Shown piece after piece: positions 1 to 5,886 of a stretch of DNA of 7,427 nt. The number at the start of each line of letters is the position of its first letter. Position 1 is the first letter of the stretch. The stretch lies in NCBI GenBank assembly GCA_027451565.1, contig DAIDJC010000171.1, positions 1 to 7,427 on the forward strand. Reading direction: 5' to 3'. Source of the DNA: Limisphaerales bacterium. GTDB taxonomy: Bacteria; Verrucomicrobiota; Verrucomicrobiia; Limisphaerales; UBA11358. The notes under the pieces were generated by a model, which did no database searches, had not been told where the DNA came from, and was given only the letters and a program-made list of their open reading frames with translations. The position numbers and the translations under genes are program-made.

Positions 1-74
1 AGTTCCAGCAGAAGTTTGTCTTTGTGCTCAGAATTGACATAGTAATGCAATTCCTCATCGTAATCGCTCGACAT
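1..74 (-). CDS. Possible 5' end of an unrecognised protein running off the left edge
   Basis: Read on the minus strand from an ATG at 74-72, this gives 25 residues (MSSDYDEELHYYVNSEHKDK followed by LLLEL) that continue off the window. The peptide is acidic, low in complexity bias and looks like real coding sequence. The opposite reading of the same bases is a hydrophobic stretch that does not resemble the helicase it is fused to. The minus frame stays open back to a TGA at 167-165, but ATG 74 is the only standard ATG. A GGAGG lies 16 bases upstream, rather far for a ribosome site. A TTGGAC at 110-105 could be a -35 box, but no good -10 follows. I do not recognise the family. The main alternative is that this is chance antisense of the helicase ORF. 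Confidence 0.3.
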   Translation of the reverse strand, partial: MSSDYDEELHYYVNSEHKDKLLLE

Positions 75-1394
75 TGCTTTTATCTCGGTGCCTCCGTAGC
101 CACAGTCCAAATCCAGCCTGCCGTCCGAACCGATCCCCCGCCCACGTCTCCTGCGTCCCGTGTTTCAAACTTGCCCGCCCTGGTCGTCTGTCCAAAATCG
201 GTAATGGATAATTGGCGGGCGGAGGCGGAACGGTTTTATCCAGGACTTCGAACGCTGATGTGGAGGGGCGAGACATCCGATGAACTGGGCGCAGGGCTGG
301 CAAATTCTGATCTTCTTATCATCAATTACACCCAATTGCGGTTGCTTCCGCCAGCCATTGCAAATATTGCCTGGCAGGTGGTCATCCTGGACGAGGCCCA
401 GTACATCAAATCCCCTGATTCACAAACAGCGCAGGCGGCACGCGCCTTGAAAAGCGAGCACCGTCTGGCATTGACCGGCACGCCGATTGAGAACCGGCTG
501 TTGGATTTATGGAGTATTCTGTACTTTGCCATGCCCGGTGCCTTGGGGTCCCGCGCCCAATTCCTCCGACGCTTTAATGGCAAGGAGGACCCGCTGGCGC
601 GGCGGCGCCTCGCGGCCCGGGTGCGTCCATTTCTTCTTCGGCGAACGAAGTCCCAAGTGGCCAAGGAATTGCCAGAGCGGATGGAGGAGGATCTTCACTG
701 TGAAATGGAGGGGGAACAAAAAGCTTTGTATCTCGCCGAACTCAAACGAGCCCGGCAGATTGTCCTGGGCCTGAAAACGCACCAGCAGTTGAACGCCGAA
801 CGGTTTAACATCCTGACCTCCCTTCTTCGCCTGAGGCAGATTTGCTGCCACCCGGCGCTGGTGAGCAAAAAATTGCGCCAGGCTGAAAGCGCCAAGCTTT
901 CCGCGCTGGAGGACTTGTTGGAACCCTTGATGGAGGAGGGCCACAAGGTGCTGGTGTTTTCACAATTCGTTGGGATGCTGGATTTGCTGCGTGAATCGGT
1001 TGAAGAGCACAAGTGGCCCTATTTTTACCTGGACGGCAGCACCGAAGACCGCGGGAATTTGGTGAAGGACTTTCAAGAAGCCAAAGGCGGCGCGGTTTTT
1101 TTGATATCGCTCAAGGCCGGCGGTTTCGGTTTGAACCTTACAGCCGCATCATACGTTGTGTTGTTTGACCCGTGGTGGAATCCGGCAGTTGAAAACCAGG
1201 CCATAGACCGCACGCATCGGATCGGGCAAACGAGCCAGGTGATGGCTTACCGGCTTCTTGTGGCCGAAAGCATCGAGGAAAAAATCCGCGCCCTCCAAAA
1301 GCGCAAGAATGCACTGGCCGACGACGTTTTAGGCGAGGAACGATTCGCACAGAGCCTGACGCTTGAGGATTTGCGGTTTTTGTTTGCAGATTGA
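24..1394 (+). CDS. Snf2/HepA-family helicase, C-terminal part without motif I
   Basis: Snf2-type proteins are ATP-driven DNA translocases that remodel protein-DNA complexes. From about residue 50 the helicase motifs appear in order: Ia (LPALVVCPKSV, 50-60), II (DEAQ, 123-126), III (LALTGTP, 148-154), then the second RecA fold with IV (VLVFSQF, 309-315), V (SLKAGGFGLNLTAA, 362-375), the DPWWNP block (382-387) and VI (QAIDRTHRIGQ, 392-402). The C-terminus is normal for the family. Bacterial members usually have several hundred more N-terminal residues, including the Walker A motif (DxGLGKT type) some 20-40 residues before motif Ia. Here it is absent from all three forward frames back to the window edge. 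The frame is open to base 3, so GTG 24 is only the first possible start and the true start may lie outside. Residues 1 to about 45 do not look like helicase. The gene may be truncated, rearranged or misjoined. Family call is secure; intactness is not. Confidence 0.88.
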   Translation: MLRIDIVMQFLIVIARHCFYLGASVATVQIQPAVRTDPPPTSPASRVSNLPALVVCPKSVMDNWRAEAERFYPGLRTLMWRGETSDELGAGLANSDLLIINYTQLRLLPPAIANIAWQVVILDEAQYIKSPDSQTAQAARALKSEHRLALTGTPIENRLLDLWSILYFAMPGALGSRAQFLRRFNGKEDPLARRRLAARVRPFLLRRTKSQVAKELPERMEEDLHCEMEGEQKALYLAELKRARQIVLGLKTHQQLNAERFNILTSLLRLRQICCHPALVSKKLRQAESAKLSALEDLLEPLMEEGHKVLVFSQFVGMLDLLRESVEEHKWPYFYLDGSTEDRGNLVKDFQEAKGGAVFLISLKAGGFGLNLTAASYVVLFDPWWNPAVENQAIDRTHRIGQTSQVMAYRLLVAESIEEKIRALQKRKNALADDVLGEERFAQSLTLEDLRFLFAD

Positions 1395-1716
1395 AAAGCG
1401 GGGATTGATGGCAACGGTTGCTCTTCCCATGGCCGGACAGACACCATCGAAATCCTGGGGGCGTCGTAATTTCGGCAGGTCAAACCGTACCAGCCAAAGA
1501 ACGAGCTTGGTTTCAAGAGGGAGGACTTTGGAAGCCCCGCGGAGAAAGTTCCTGGCGCGCTTGAACTTCGGAAATATTCAATGATGTCCAAGCCATGATT
1601 TTGATGCACGGCGCCGCAAGCCCATTGAACCCTGCGCAATTCCAATCTCACCCTCAAAGCCGCAAACGCCTGAAACATTTTGTTATTTATTCCGCTCTAT
1701 GATATAAATAAGCAGA
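1395..1716. other. Intergenic region with no convincing gene
   Basis: This 322-base stretch lies between the helicase stop and the thioredoxin-like gene. A 58-codon + strand frame (ATG 1408 to 1584) is open, but its product is arginine- and serine-rich, matches nothing I know and has no clear ribosome site beyond a GGGG run. The minus strand is open over much of the region too, but that frame runs deep into the helicase gene and looks like a shadow. There is no strong terminator: GCAA-CGG-TTGC at about 1411-1421 is only a 4-base-pair hairpin without a T run. The last 40 bases hold a candidate promoter, listed separately. Confidence 0.5.
1680..1708 (+). promoter_or_regulatory. Candidate sigma-70 promoter of the thioredoxin-like gene
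   Basis: TTGTTA at 1680-1685 and TATAAA at 1703-1708 are separated by exactly 17 bases, in an AT-rich stretch that contrasts with the sequence around it. TATGAT at 1698-1703 is an alternative -10. Either would start transcription at about 1710-1715, only a few bases before the ATG at 1717. The message would then be leaderless or nearly so, which fits the lack of a Shine-Dalgarno motif. If translation instead starts at the in-frame ATG 1729, a short leader exists. This is a by-eye match only. Confidence 0.4.
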
Positions 1717-2271
1717 ATGAACACAATAATGCGCCTTCTTGTTTTGCTGGGCGGCTTGGCAATTTGGATGCAGACAGCCCGGGCTGCTGAGTTTCCAGAC
1801 AGTTGGTTTTGGGACGATCAACCAGGGATGCGCGAAGCCCACGCAGCCTTGGAGGGCAAACACATGCCCCCCTTTCACGTCAGTGACTGGATCAATGGCG
1901 GGATCACTTCCACCGGCATTACCGGCAAAGTTGTGGTGGTGGACTTGTACGCCACTTGGTGCGGCCCGTGCATGATGGCCATTTCCCACAACAACGAGCT
2001 TTTAAAGCAGTACAAGGACCAGGGACTGGTTATCATTGGAGTCTGCACCAGCAGCCGAGGCCAGGACCTATTTGAAGAAAATGCAAAGGAACATGACCTG
2101 ATGTATCCTGCCGCCCGTGATCCAGACTTGGAAACCGAGAAGGAATGGTCGGTGTTCTATTTTCCCACGTATGCCGTGATTGACCGCAAGGGAATCGTCC
2201 GCGCCGTCGGCCTGCAGCCATCATACGTTGAACAGGTCATTAAAAAATTACTTGCAGAACCCGGCCCTTGA
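1717..2271 (+). CDS. Secreted TlpA/thioredoxin-like disulfide protein
   Basis: The 184-residue product begins with a signal peptide: Arg6, a hydrophobic run LLVLLGGLAIWM (7-18), and a likely signal peptidase I site after TARA (20-23). No lipobox cysteine is present, so the mature protein is probably soluble in the periplasm. The thioredoxin fold follows: the VVVVDLYATWCGPC strand and active site with CGPC at 82-85, a second strand LVIIGVCTSS (104-113) with an extra Cys110, and the cis-proline loop FPTYAVID with Pro150. This resembles TlpA/ResA-type thiol-disulfide oxidoreductases, which reduce or protect periplasmic disulfides, for example in cytochrome c maturation. The electron partner is not visible and no cytochrome gene is nearby, so the specific substrate is unknown. 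ATG 1717 gives the full signal peptide; ATG 1729 (Met5) would also leave a usable one. It is a single-gene unit, convergent with the roadblock/GTPase genes. Confidence 0.87.
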   Translation: MNTIMRLLVLLGGLAIWMQTARAAEFPDSWFWDDQPGMREAHAALEGKHMPPFHVSDWINGGITSTGITGKVVVVDLYATWCGPCMMAISHNNELLKQYKDQGLVIIGVCTSSRGQDLFEENAKEHDLMYPAARDPDLETEKEWSVFYFPTYAVIDRKGIVRAVGLQPSYVEQVIKKLLAEPGP

Positions 2272-2319
2272 AAGAGTTTTCAGGAGTAGTTTGCAGATAA
2301 AACACCCCTGGTTTCCCGG

Positions 2320-2335
2320 AGAGGTGATATCCTCT
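2320..2335 (+). terminator. Weak hairpin after the thioredoxin-like gene
   Basis: AGAGG (2320-2324) and CCTCT (2331-2335) form a 5-base-pair stem around TGATAT, followed by TACTTGTTG rather than a clean T run. It is 48 bases past the stop codon at 2271. It could help end the rightward transcript, but it is short and may be chance. Confidence 0.2.
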
Positions 2336-2439
2336 TACTTGTTGCAAGGTCGTGGAGGCGGTTTCGACGCAAAAACGGGATGGATTTTGGAGAACTGGCC
2401 GTTGGCAGAATGGCTCCTTTAAAGGTTCATTCGTAACAG

Positions 2440-2468
2440 TCGGCAAAGGCCGAGGGCATTTGTTTGCC
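2440..2468 (-). terminator. Pair of small hairpins after the leftward operon
   Basis: Just past the end of the MglB-like gene lie two small dyads: TCGGC-AAAG-GCCGA (2440-2453) and GGCA-TTTGTT-TGCC (2455-2468). On the minus strand they follow the stop codon by about 13 and 28 bases. No T run follows either, so intrinsic termination is doubtful. The perfect 10-base palindrome CCTTTAAAGG lies further on at 2416-2425. They are listed as the only structures found in the 210-base convergent gap. Confidence 0.2.
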
Positions 2469-2481
2469 TGACCACAATCGG

Positions 2482-2991
2482 TCACTCAAAACTGGCTGGC
2501 CTTGGGGCATCCTGGCTTTTCTTTCGAAACAATTCCCGGGGGTCGGCCATGTTGAGGACGGAAAGGTCAAATCCGCCGGATGGATTGCGGTCGCGCGCGG
2601 CACCAAGGATCTTGGCGATGGAAGCGGCCACGGAACCGGCATAATATTTGACCAGGCCAAGGCCCGTGGCGGAGGAAAAAATCACAGCCAGCAGGCATTG
2701 GGGGTCCACTTCTTGGATGAAGAGACTGGAATTCTCGCCCTGCTGGAATGTGCTGTTGAAATTCTTTTCATTGACCAGGCTTGCAATGGTCTGGCTGGCC
2801 ATGAAGGCTCCGGAGGCAAGGGCGCCAAGCGTGGTCAGATCCAGTTCGCCGGTGTTGCCCTGGTGGGTGATCAAAAATCCGCCCTTATCAATCACCAGTG
2901 CGCCACACAATTCAGCCTGCCGGGAAAACTCCAGCAACACGGCATCCAAAGCGCGGATGTCTTCTTCCAATAATTGAGGCAGGGTGGCCAT
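2482..2991 (-). CDS. MglB-like roadblock/LC7 protein
   Basis: The 169-residue product is a single roadblock/LC7 domain with a short tail. The family pattern is clear: an N-terminal helix (LLEEDIRALDAVLLEF, 7-22), the strand and turn GALVIDKGGFLI (30-41), the long helix with ALASGAFMASQTIASLV (56-72), strands SLFIQEVD and CLLAVIF (89-105), and a closing helix after GLGLVKYYA (110-118). Residues 130-169 are polar and probably disordered. Length is close to MglB of Myxococcus (about 160 residues). MglB dimers bind MglA and act as its GTPase-activating protein and localisation partner. The gene starts 22 bases after the GTPase gene ends, so the two are surely cotranscribed, which supports the pairing. 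The spacer holds an 11-base dyad, TGCCCAGGGCA (3001-3011), and no Shine-Dalgarno motif. Domain call is firm; GAP activity is inferred. Confidence 0.88.
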   Translation of the reverse strand: MATLPQLLEEDIRALDAVLLEFSRQAELCGALVIDKGGFLITHQGNTGELDLTTLGALASGAFMASQTIASLVNEKNFNSTFQQGENSSLFIQEVDPQCLLAVIFSSATGLGLVKYYAGSVAASIAKILGAARDRNPSGGFDLSVLNMADPRELFRKKSQDAPRPASFE

Positions 2992-3013
2992 TGGATTCGT
3001 TGCCCAGGGCAGT

Positions 3014-3634
3014 TCAGGCTCCAGCGTATTGGGGCATGGATTGGTTGATGAATTTTTGCAACAACATGCGAGTGATCATGTTGAGGCTTTCAAAAACCCC
3101 CTCGCACTTGTGCGCGGTTCCTGAGAAGGAGGGGACCTGGACATCACGGTTATTCAAGAGATAATCCATGTATTCTGTGGGGGCTGCGTTGGGGAGATCC
3201 CGCTTGTTGTATTGCAGAACATAGGGAATTTCCGTCAGGCTCAGCCGCTGGGCGGTCAGGTTATCCACGAGGTTCTGGAAGCTTTCCACGTTTTCCGGCA
3301 TTTTTTCAAACTGGGAATCCGCCACAAAGACAATCCCGTCCACACCGCGCAGGACAAGCTGTCGGGTGGTGTTGTAAATCACCTGGCCGGGCACGGTGTA
3401 GAGTTGGAACTTGGTTTTGTACCCCTTGATGGTCATGGCCTCGATGGGTAAAAAATCGAAGAACAATGTTCGATCCGAGCTGGTGGCCAATGAGACCAGT
3501 TTGCCTTTGTTGCCTGCGTTGGTCTGCACGTGGTCATGGACCTGGACCAGGTTGGTGGTTTTACCCCCCATAGCCGGGCCGTAGTACACGATTTTTACCT
3601 GCAATTCTTTTGTAGCTTGATTGATGATTGCCAT
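3014..3634 (-). CDS. mglA: MglA-type Ras-like small GTPase
   Basis: The 206-residue protein aligns along its whole length with MglA, the GTP-driven polarity switch of Myxococcus and Thermus. The P-loop is GPAMGGKTTN (19-28). The switch I area is SSDRTLFFDFLP (52-63), with Arg55 at the place of the catalytic MglA Arg53. Switch II is LYTVPGQ (78-84), carrying the Thr typical of MglA (Thr80) instead of the Ras DxxG aspartate, and Gln84 in place of MglA Gln82. The guanine-specificity motif is NKRD (143-146). The N-terminus MAIINQATKELQVKIVYYG matches MglA start to start, so ATG 3634 is right. Ala21 replaces the Gly that corresponds to Ras Gly12, which may slow hydrolysis. The start lies 3 bases after the scaffold stop, with no ribosome site, so translational coupling is likely. 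The MglB-like gene follows. The symbol denotes family membership, not proven orthology. Confidence 0.92.
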   Translation of the reverse strand: MAIINQATKELQVKIVYYGPAMGGKTTNLVQVHDHVQTNAGNKGKLVSLATSSDRTLFFDFLPIEAMTIKGYKTKFQLYTVPGQVIYNTTRQLVLRGVDGIVFVADSQFEKMPENVESFQNLVDNLTAQRLSLTEIPYVLQYNKRDLPNAAPTEYMDYLLNNRDVQVPSFSGTAHKCEGVFESLNMITRMLLQKFINQSMPQYAGA

Positions 3635-3637
3635 AGG

Positions 3638-5644
3638 TTATGTCTTGGGTTTGCGGTTAAGACCTGCCGCCAAATTGGCCAATTCCGCCTTGGGAAACGG
3701 TTCATCTGGACGGCCAAACACCGCAAAATAAATGGATCCCACCCGGTAGATTTTCCAGGGCACATTGCCCACGGTAAAGCTCACATTGTTCAATGCGCCC
3801 ATGCGCAGCTCACGAGTGGACTGGTTGACCCGCTCAAAAATTTGAGGCAGAAAAGCCGCGATGGTGTCTGCGTTGAATTCCGGGGGCACCTGGCCCTCCA
3901 CGCGCAAGCCATCCGCCAGGGCGACCACTGCGCCAGCCACGCCAGGCATGCCCATGGCCCGGGCCACAACCTCCTTGGGCTGCATTTGGCGGCTCATGAA
4001 ATCTGTTGCTGGCGAGTTTGATTTTTGGAAAAAGGTGGATTCCTCCAAAACTCCGCCAGGTTTGCCTGGCGGAGAAAACAAATTGGTGTCTCCATGCCGC
4101 AGGCCTGGCATGGCATGAAGCGTGGGAGGCAAAACCGGCCCTGAAGGTTTGACCGGGGGCTTGGGCAGGGCGTCCGGCTGGCGTGCCCGAAGGCTGGTAC
4201 CCGGGGTGACGGGACCATTTGCGTGCCCGGGTAATGGGGCGGATGGAACCGGGTCCGTATTATCCGGCTGAGGAAAGCCAAAGAACAGGTTGGGAATCTC
4301 CTCGGACACAGCCACGCGTGTTTTTTGCTGGCCAGCAGCCTTGCGCTGGGCCGCCAGAAAAGCGGGCGCCACCACAGACAGGGATAAATCCAACTCCAAG
4401 TCATCCATGCTGGTGGGAGAAGACGCCGGGTTGATGTTCAAGCGAAGTTCCCGCCAGGCGAGCAGGATGCGACCCCGTTTCAATCCGGGTTCCACCAAGT
4501 GCAAGGGCAGAGTCACCATGGCTTGGGCATATCCTTGGGCTGCGATGGACCCTTTGATTTCTTCGGGCCATTTTTCCCAAAGACTGGTTAAGGGCAGGGA
4601 TATGGAAATACCCGGGGGCTGCGGCGTCGCCGGGGCCGGTGCAGGCACATGCTTCGCCGACGGGAAATTCGCATGGGTTGAAGCCATCCTGATTGGCGCC
4701 CCGGCATCAGGCTCTCCTGCGGGGGGTGTGCTTGGAGGAGTGGACTTGAATTTAAAGGGGGGCAGAATAGCAGATTGATTGGCGCGATCTGATTGAGGCG
4801 GCGTGGCTGGGGGCCTCACTGAGCCGGGCATTACCGGGGAGGTAATATCCGGCCCTGAACCCAAACCGGAAGGAGGAGCCATTCTCGATGGGCGCGGTGG
4901 AATCTGTATTGGCGCTGCCGTCGGTGGAGTTGATGCGGGGGGAGTGAAACTGATGGATGCAGCCGGCTTGATTTCGCGGGAGATCGGCGGGGATGCAGCG
5001 GGCTTGGTTTCCCTGATTCCGCCATTGGAGACCGATGCCTTGGTGATGCGCGAAGTGGAACCTGAAGGCAAAGACTCACCCTTCAAGGGCTTCTCCGTAA
5101 AACTCACCCCCCGGCCATGGCTGGCGAAAGGTCCGGCGATCTCGTCGGAAACCTCCACGTGGGGAGCGGCTGGCCGCCGCGCAAGGAGCGCGGGGTTGAT
5201 TCTGGATAAAATTTCATTCAGGGGCACGGTCACAGTGCGATTGTCATAATTCCCATTCAACCCACTGACAAATAAACCTGCCGCCATTTGCCGCAATTCC
5301 CCGAAAGTGATTTTTACCGCGCCAAAAGCCAATTGATTGATGATGGTTTCCAAGGGGATGTAAACCAGCCGACCAGAAGCAGGTGTTCCGGCCAACTTGG
5401 CCTTGAGGTCCATCGGCAGCGCATTGGTGATGGATATAAGAGGAATCGCTAGATCATCCGGATGGGAAAGGTCTGGCTGCGATGACGGGGGCGCCTGGAC
5501 CTGGCTTGTCTGGGGTGATGAAGCGGAGGATTCCTGATGCGCGGGGGCTGAGGATGCCAGCGGACGTTCCGCAGGAACCTCGCTGGCGGGAGTTTCTGTC
5601 CTGCCCAGCAGATTTCGGAACAGTCCGGTTAATTTGAGTTTCAT
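3638..5644 (-). CDS. Proline-rich scaffold with duplicated module and C-terminal roadblock domain
   Basis: I know no named family for the full 668-residue protein. Its layout is: a short amphipathic start (KLKLTGLFRNLLGR, 2-15); a Ser/Pro/Gln linker (16-62); module A (about 66-174); a long Pro-rich linker (175-343); module B (about 346-457); a second linker (458-552); and a roadblock/LC7 domain (about 553-664), recognised from VVARAMGMPGVAGAVVALADGLRV and the later VPWKIYRVGSIYFAVF. Modules A and B look homologous. Each has an I-x-L-P-L start, a LP/WP-x-(D/E)-(L/I)-K helix, a second L-P-L-type strand, then LAW/FGELR and a PALLARR-like helix, ending in V-S-(D/E)-E-I. There is no signal peptide or clear membrane span. 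It heads the operon and ends 3 bases before the MglA-type GTPase, so it probably binds that GTPase or its roadblock partner through the C-terminal domain. The start ATG lacks a Shine-Dalgarno motif. The N-terminus otherwise looks natural. Confidence 0.82.
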   Translation of the reverse strand: MKLKLTGLFRNLLGRTETPASEVPAERPLASSAPAHQESSASSPQTSQVQAPPSSQPDLSHPDDLAIPLISITNALPMDLKAKLAGTPASGRLVYIPLETIINQLAFGAVKITFGELRQMAAGLFVSGLNGNYDNRTVTVPLNEILSRINPALLARRPAAPHVEVSDEIAGPFASHGRGVSFTEKPLKGESLPSGSTSRITKASVSNGGIRETKPAASPPISREIKPAASISFTPPASTPPTAAPIQIPPRPSRMAPPSGLGSGPDITSPVMPGSVRPPATPPQSDRANQSAILPPFKFKSTPPSTPPAGEPDAGAPIRMASTHANFPSAKHVPAPAPATPQPPGISISLPLTSLWEKWPEEIKGSIAAQGYAQAMVTLPLHLVEPGLKRGRILLAWRELRLNINPASSPTSMDDLELDLSLSVVAPAFLAAQRKAAGQQKTRVAVSEEIPNLFFGFPQPDNTDPVPSAPLPGHANGPVTPGTSLRARQPDALPKPPVKPSGPVLPPTLHAMPGLRHGDTNLFSPPGKPGGVLEESTFFQKSNSPATDFMSRQMQPKEVVARAMGMPGVAGAVVALADGLRVEGQVPPEFNADTIAAFLPQIFERVNQSTRELRMGALNNVSFTVGNVPWKIYRVGSIYFAVFGRPDEPFPKAELANLAAGLNRKPKT
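3653..3988 (-). other. Roadblock/LC7 domain of the scaffold
   Basis: This segment encodes residues 553-664 of the scaffold. The GVAGAVVALADGL strand-turn, the NADTIAAFLPQIFERVN helix, the strands LNNVSFTVGNVPWKIY and GSIYFAVFG, and the final ELANLAAGL helix follow the roadblock order. It is joined to the modules by a 95-residue disordered linker, so it could move freely and dimerise with other roadblock domains encoded here. Confidence 0.75.
4051..4074 (-). repeat. Perfect 10-bp inverted repeat inside the scaffold gene
   Basis: CTCCGCCAGG (4051-4060) and CCTGGCGGAG (4065-4074) are exact reverse complements around a 4-base loop. In the scaffold mRNA the stem is followed directly by UUUU, giving the look of an intrinsic terminator within coding sequence. 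It encodes SPPGKPGGV in the linker before the roadblock domain. A second dyad lies 17 bases upstream in the mRNA. It may be a codon accident of the proline- and glycine-rich linker, a small inserted palindromic element, or a partial terminator. Confidence 0.6.
4092..4113 (-). repeat. 7-bp inverted repeat next to the intragenic hairpin
   Basis: CCATGCC (4092-4098) and GGCATGG (4107-4113) pair exactly across 8 bases, GCAGGCCT, which themselves contain AGGCCT. It precedes the 10-base-pair hairpin in the scaffold mRNA. It encodes part of the linker around residues 510-518 (MPGLRHG region). Function is unknown. Confidence 0.45.
4274..4609 (-). repeat. Scaffold module B (second copy of internal protein repeat)
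   Basis: This encodes about residues 346-457 of the scaffold. Landmarks are ISISLPLTSLWEKWPEEIKG (346-365), MVTLPLHLVEPGLKRGRILL (376-395), AWRELRLNI (396-404), LELDLSLSVVAPAFLAAQRK (416-435) and VSEEIPNLFFGF (446-457). Each has a counterpart at the same relative place in module A. The match is at protein level only, which suggests an old duplication. Confidence 0.6.
5123..5449 (-). repeat. Scaffold module A (first copy of internal protein repeat)
   Basis: This encodes about residues 66-174 of the scaffold. Landmarks are AIPLISITNALPMDLKAKLA (66-85), LVYIPLETIINQLAFGAVKI (93-112), TFGELRQMA (113-121), VTVPLNEILSRINPALLARR (138-157) and VSDEIAGPF (165-173). It looks better conserved in style than module B, with more regular strands and helices, and may be the working copy. 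I know no named domain that fits. Confidence 0.6.
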
Positions 5645-5767
5645 GCGTTTAGCCAGAATAAAGAGCCGACGAACCGGCCAAGACCTGAGTTAAGCAATAA
5701 CCGCGCCAGCAATGCCGGGAGATGTGAAAATTAATTGAAATGTCTCATGACAGGACTTTTTGATGCA

Positions 5768-5796
5768 ATTTTGTCTATTTTCGTTGGAAATGACAA
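5768..5796 (-). promoter_or_regulatory. Candidate promoter of the scaffold-GTPase-roadblock operon
   Basis: On the minus strand TTGTCA (5796-5791, five of six consensus bases) is followed after exactly 17 bases by CAAAAT (5773-5768, four of six). Transcription would begin near 5760, leaving a leader of about 115 bases before the scaffold ATG at 5644. The region is AT-rich against GC-richer genes. Both boxes fall in the arms of the dyad described next. The call is by eye. Confidence 0.4.
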
Positions 5797-5798
5797 AA
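5769..5798. promoter_or_regulatory. Imperfect palindrome in the divergent promoter region, possible operator
   Basis: TTTTGTC (5769-5775) and GACAAAA (5792-5798) are perfect inverted repeats. Inside them, ATTTTC (5777-5782) pairs with GGAAAT (5786-5791) with one G-T pair, leaving T5776 bulged and a GTT loop. The whole is a dyad of about 13 base pairs over 30 bases. It covers the candidate leftward promoter and lies about 90 bases before the rightward response-regulator start, so a protein bound here could control both gene sets. Confidence 0.4.
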
Positions 5799-5886
5799 AT
5801 CATCGAATCGGGAACAGCGCTTGCTTACTTATCTTTGGAAAATCGGATGCTAATACGAATTCAACCTTAAGCCGAACAACTGGCCA

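Noticed and set aside
55..303. 82-codon minus-strand frame
   Set aside because: It runs antisense through the helicase start region, is rich in Arg and Pro, and resembles no known protein; the neighbouring minus frame over 1-74 looks far more natural.
1408..1584. 58-codon + strand frame after the helicase
   Set aside because: Arg/Ser-rich product with no recognisable domain and no clear ribosome site; kept only as a remark in the intergenic entry.
1247..1678. 143-codon minus-strand frame across the helicase end
   Set aside because: Half of it is antisense to clear helicase motifs V and VI, so the open frame is probably a shadow; no domain seen.
2240..2485. 81-codon minus-strand frame in the convergent gap
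   Set aside because: Overlaps the end of the thioredoxin-like gene and has no recognisable composition or domain.
2464..2973. 169-codon + strand frame opposite the MglB-like gene
   Set aside because: Glycine-rich antisense frame; the roadblock pattern on the minus strand is decisive.
3001..3011. TGCCCAGGGCA dyad between GTPase and MglB-like genes as a terminator
   Set aside because: Single-base loop, no T run, and the two genes are only 22 bases apart with coupled function.
4803..5249. 148-codon + strand frame opposite the scaffold
   Set aside because: Gly/Ala-rich antisense of a proline-rich coding linker, which commonly leaves the opposite strand open.
5835..5856. Rightward promoter TTGGAA with TAATAC before the response regulator
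   Set aside because: The spacing is only 10 bases and no better -10 lies at 16-18 bases, so it is not supported.
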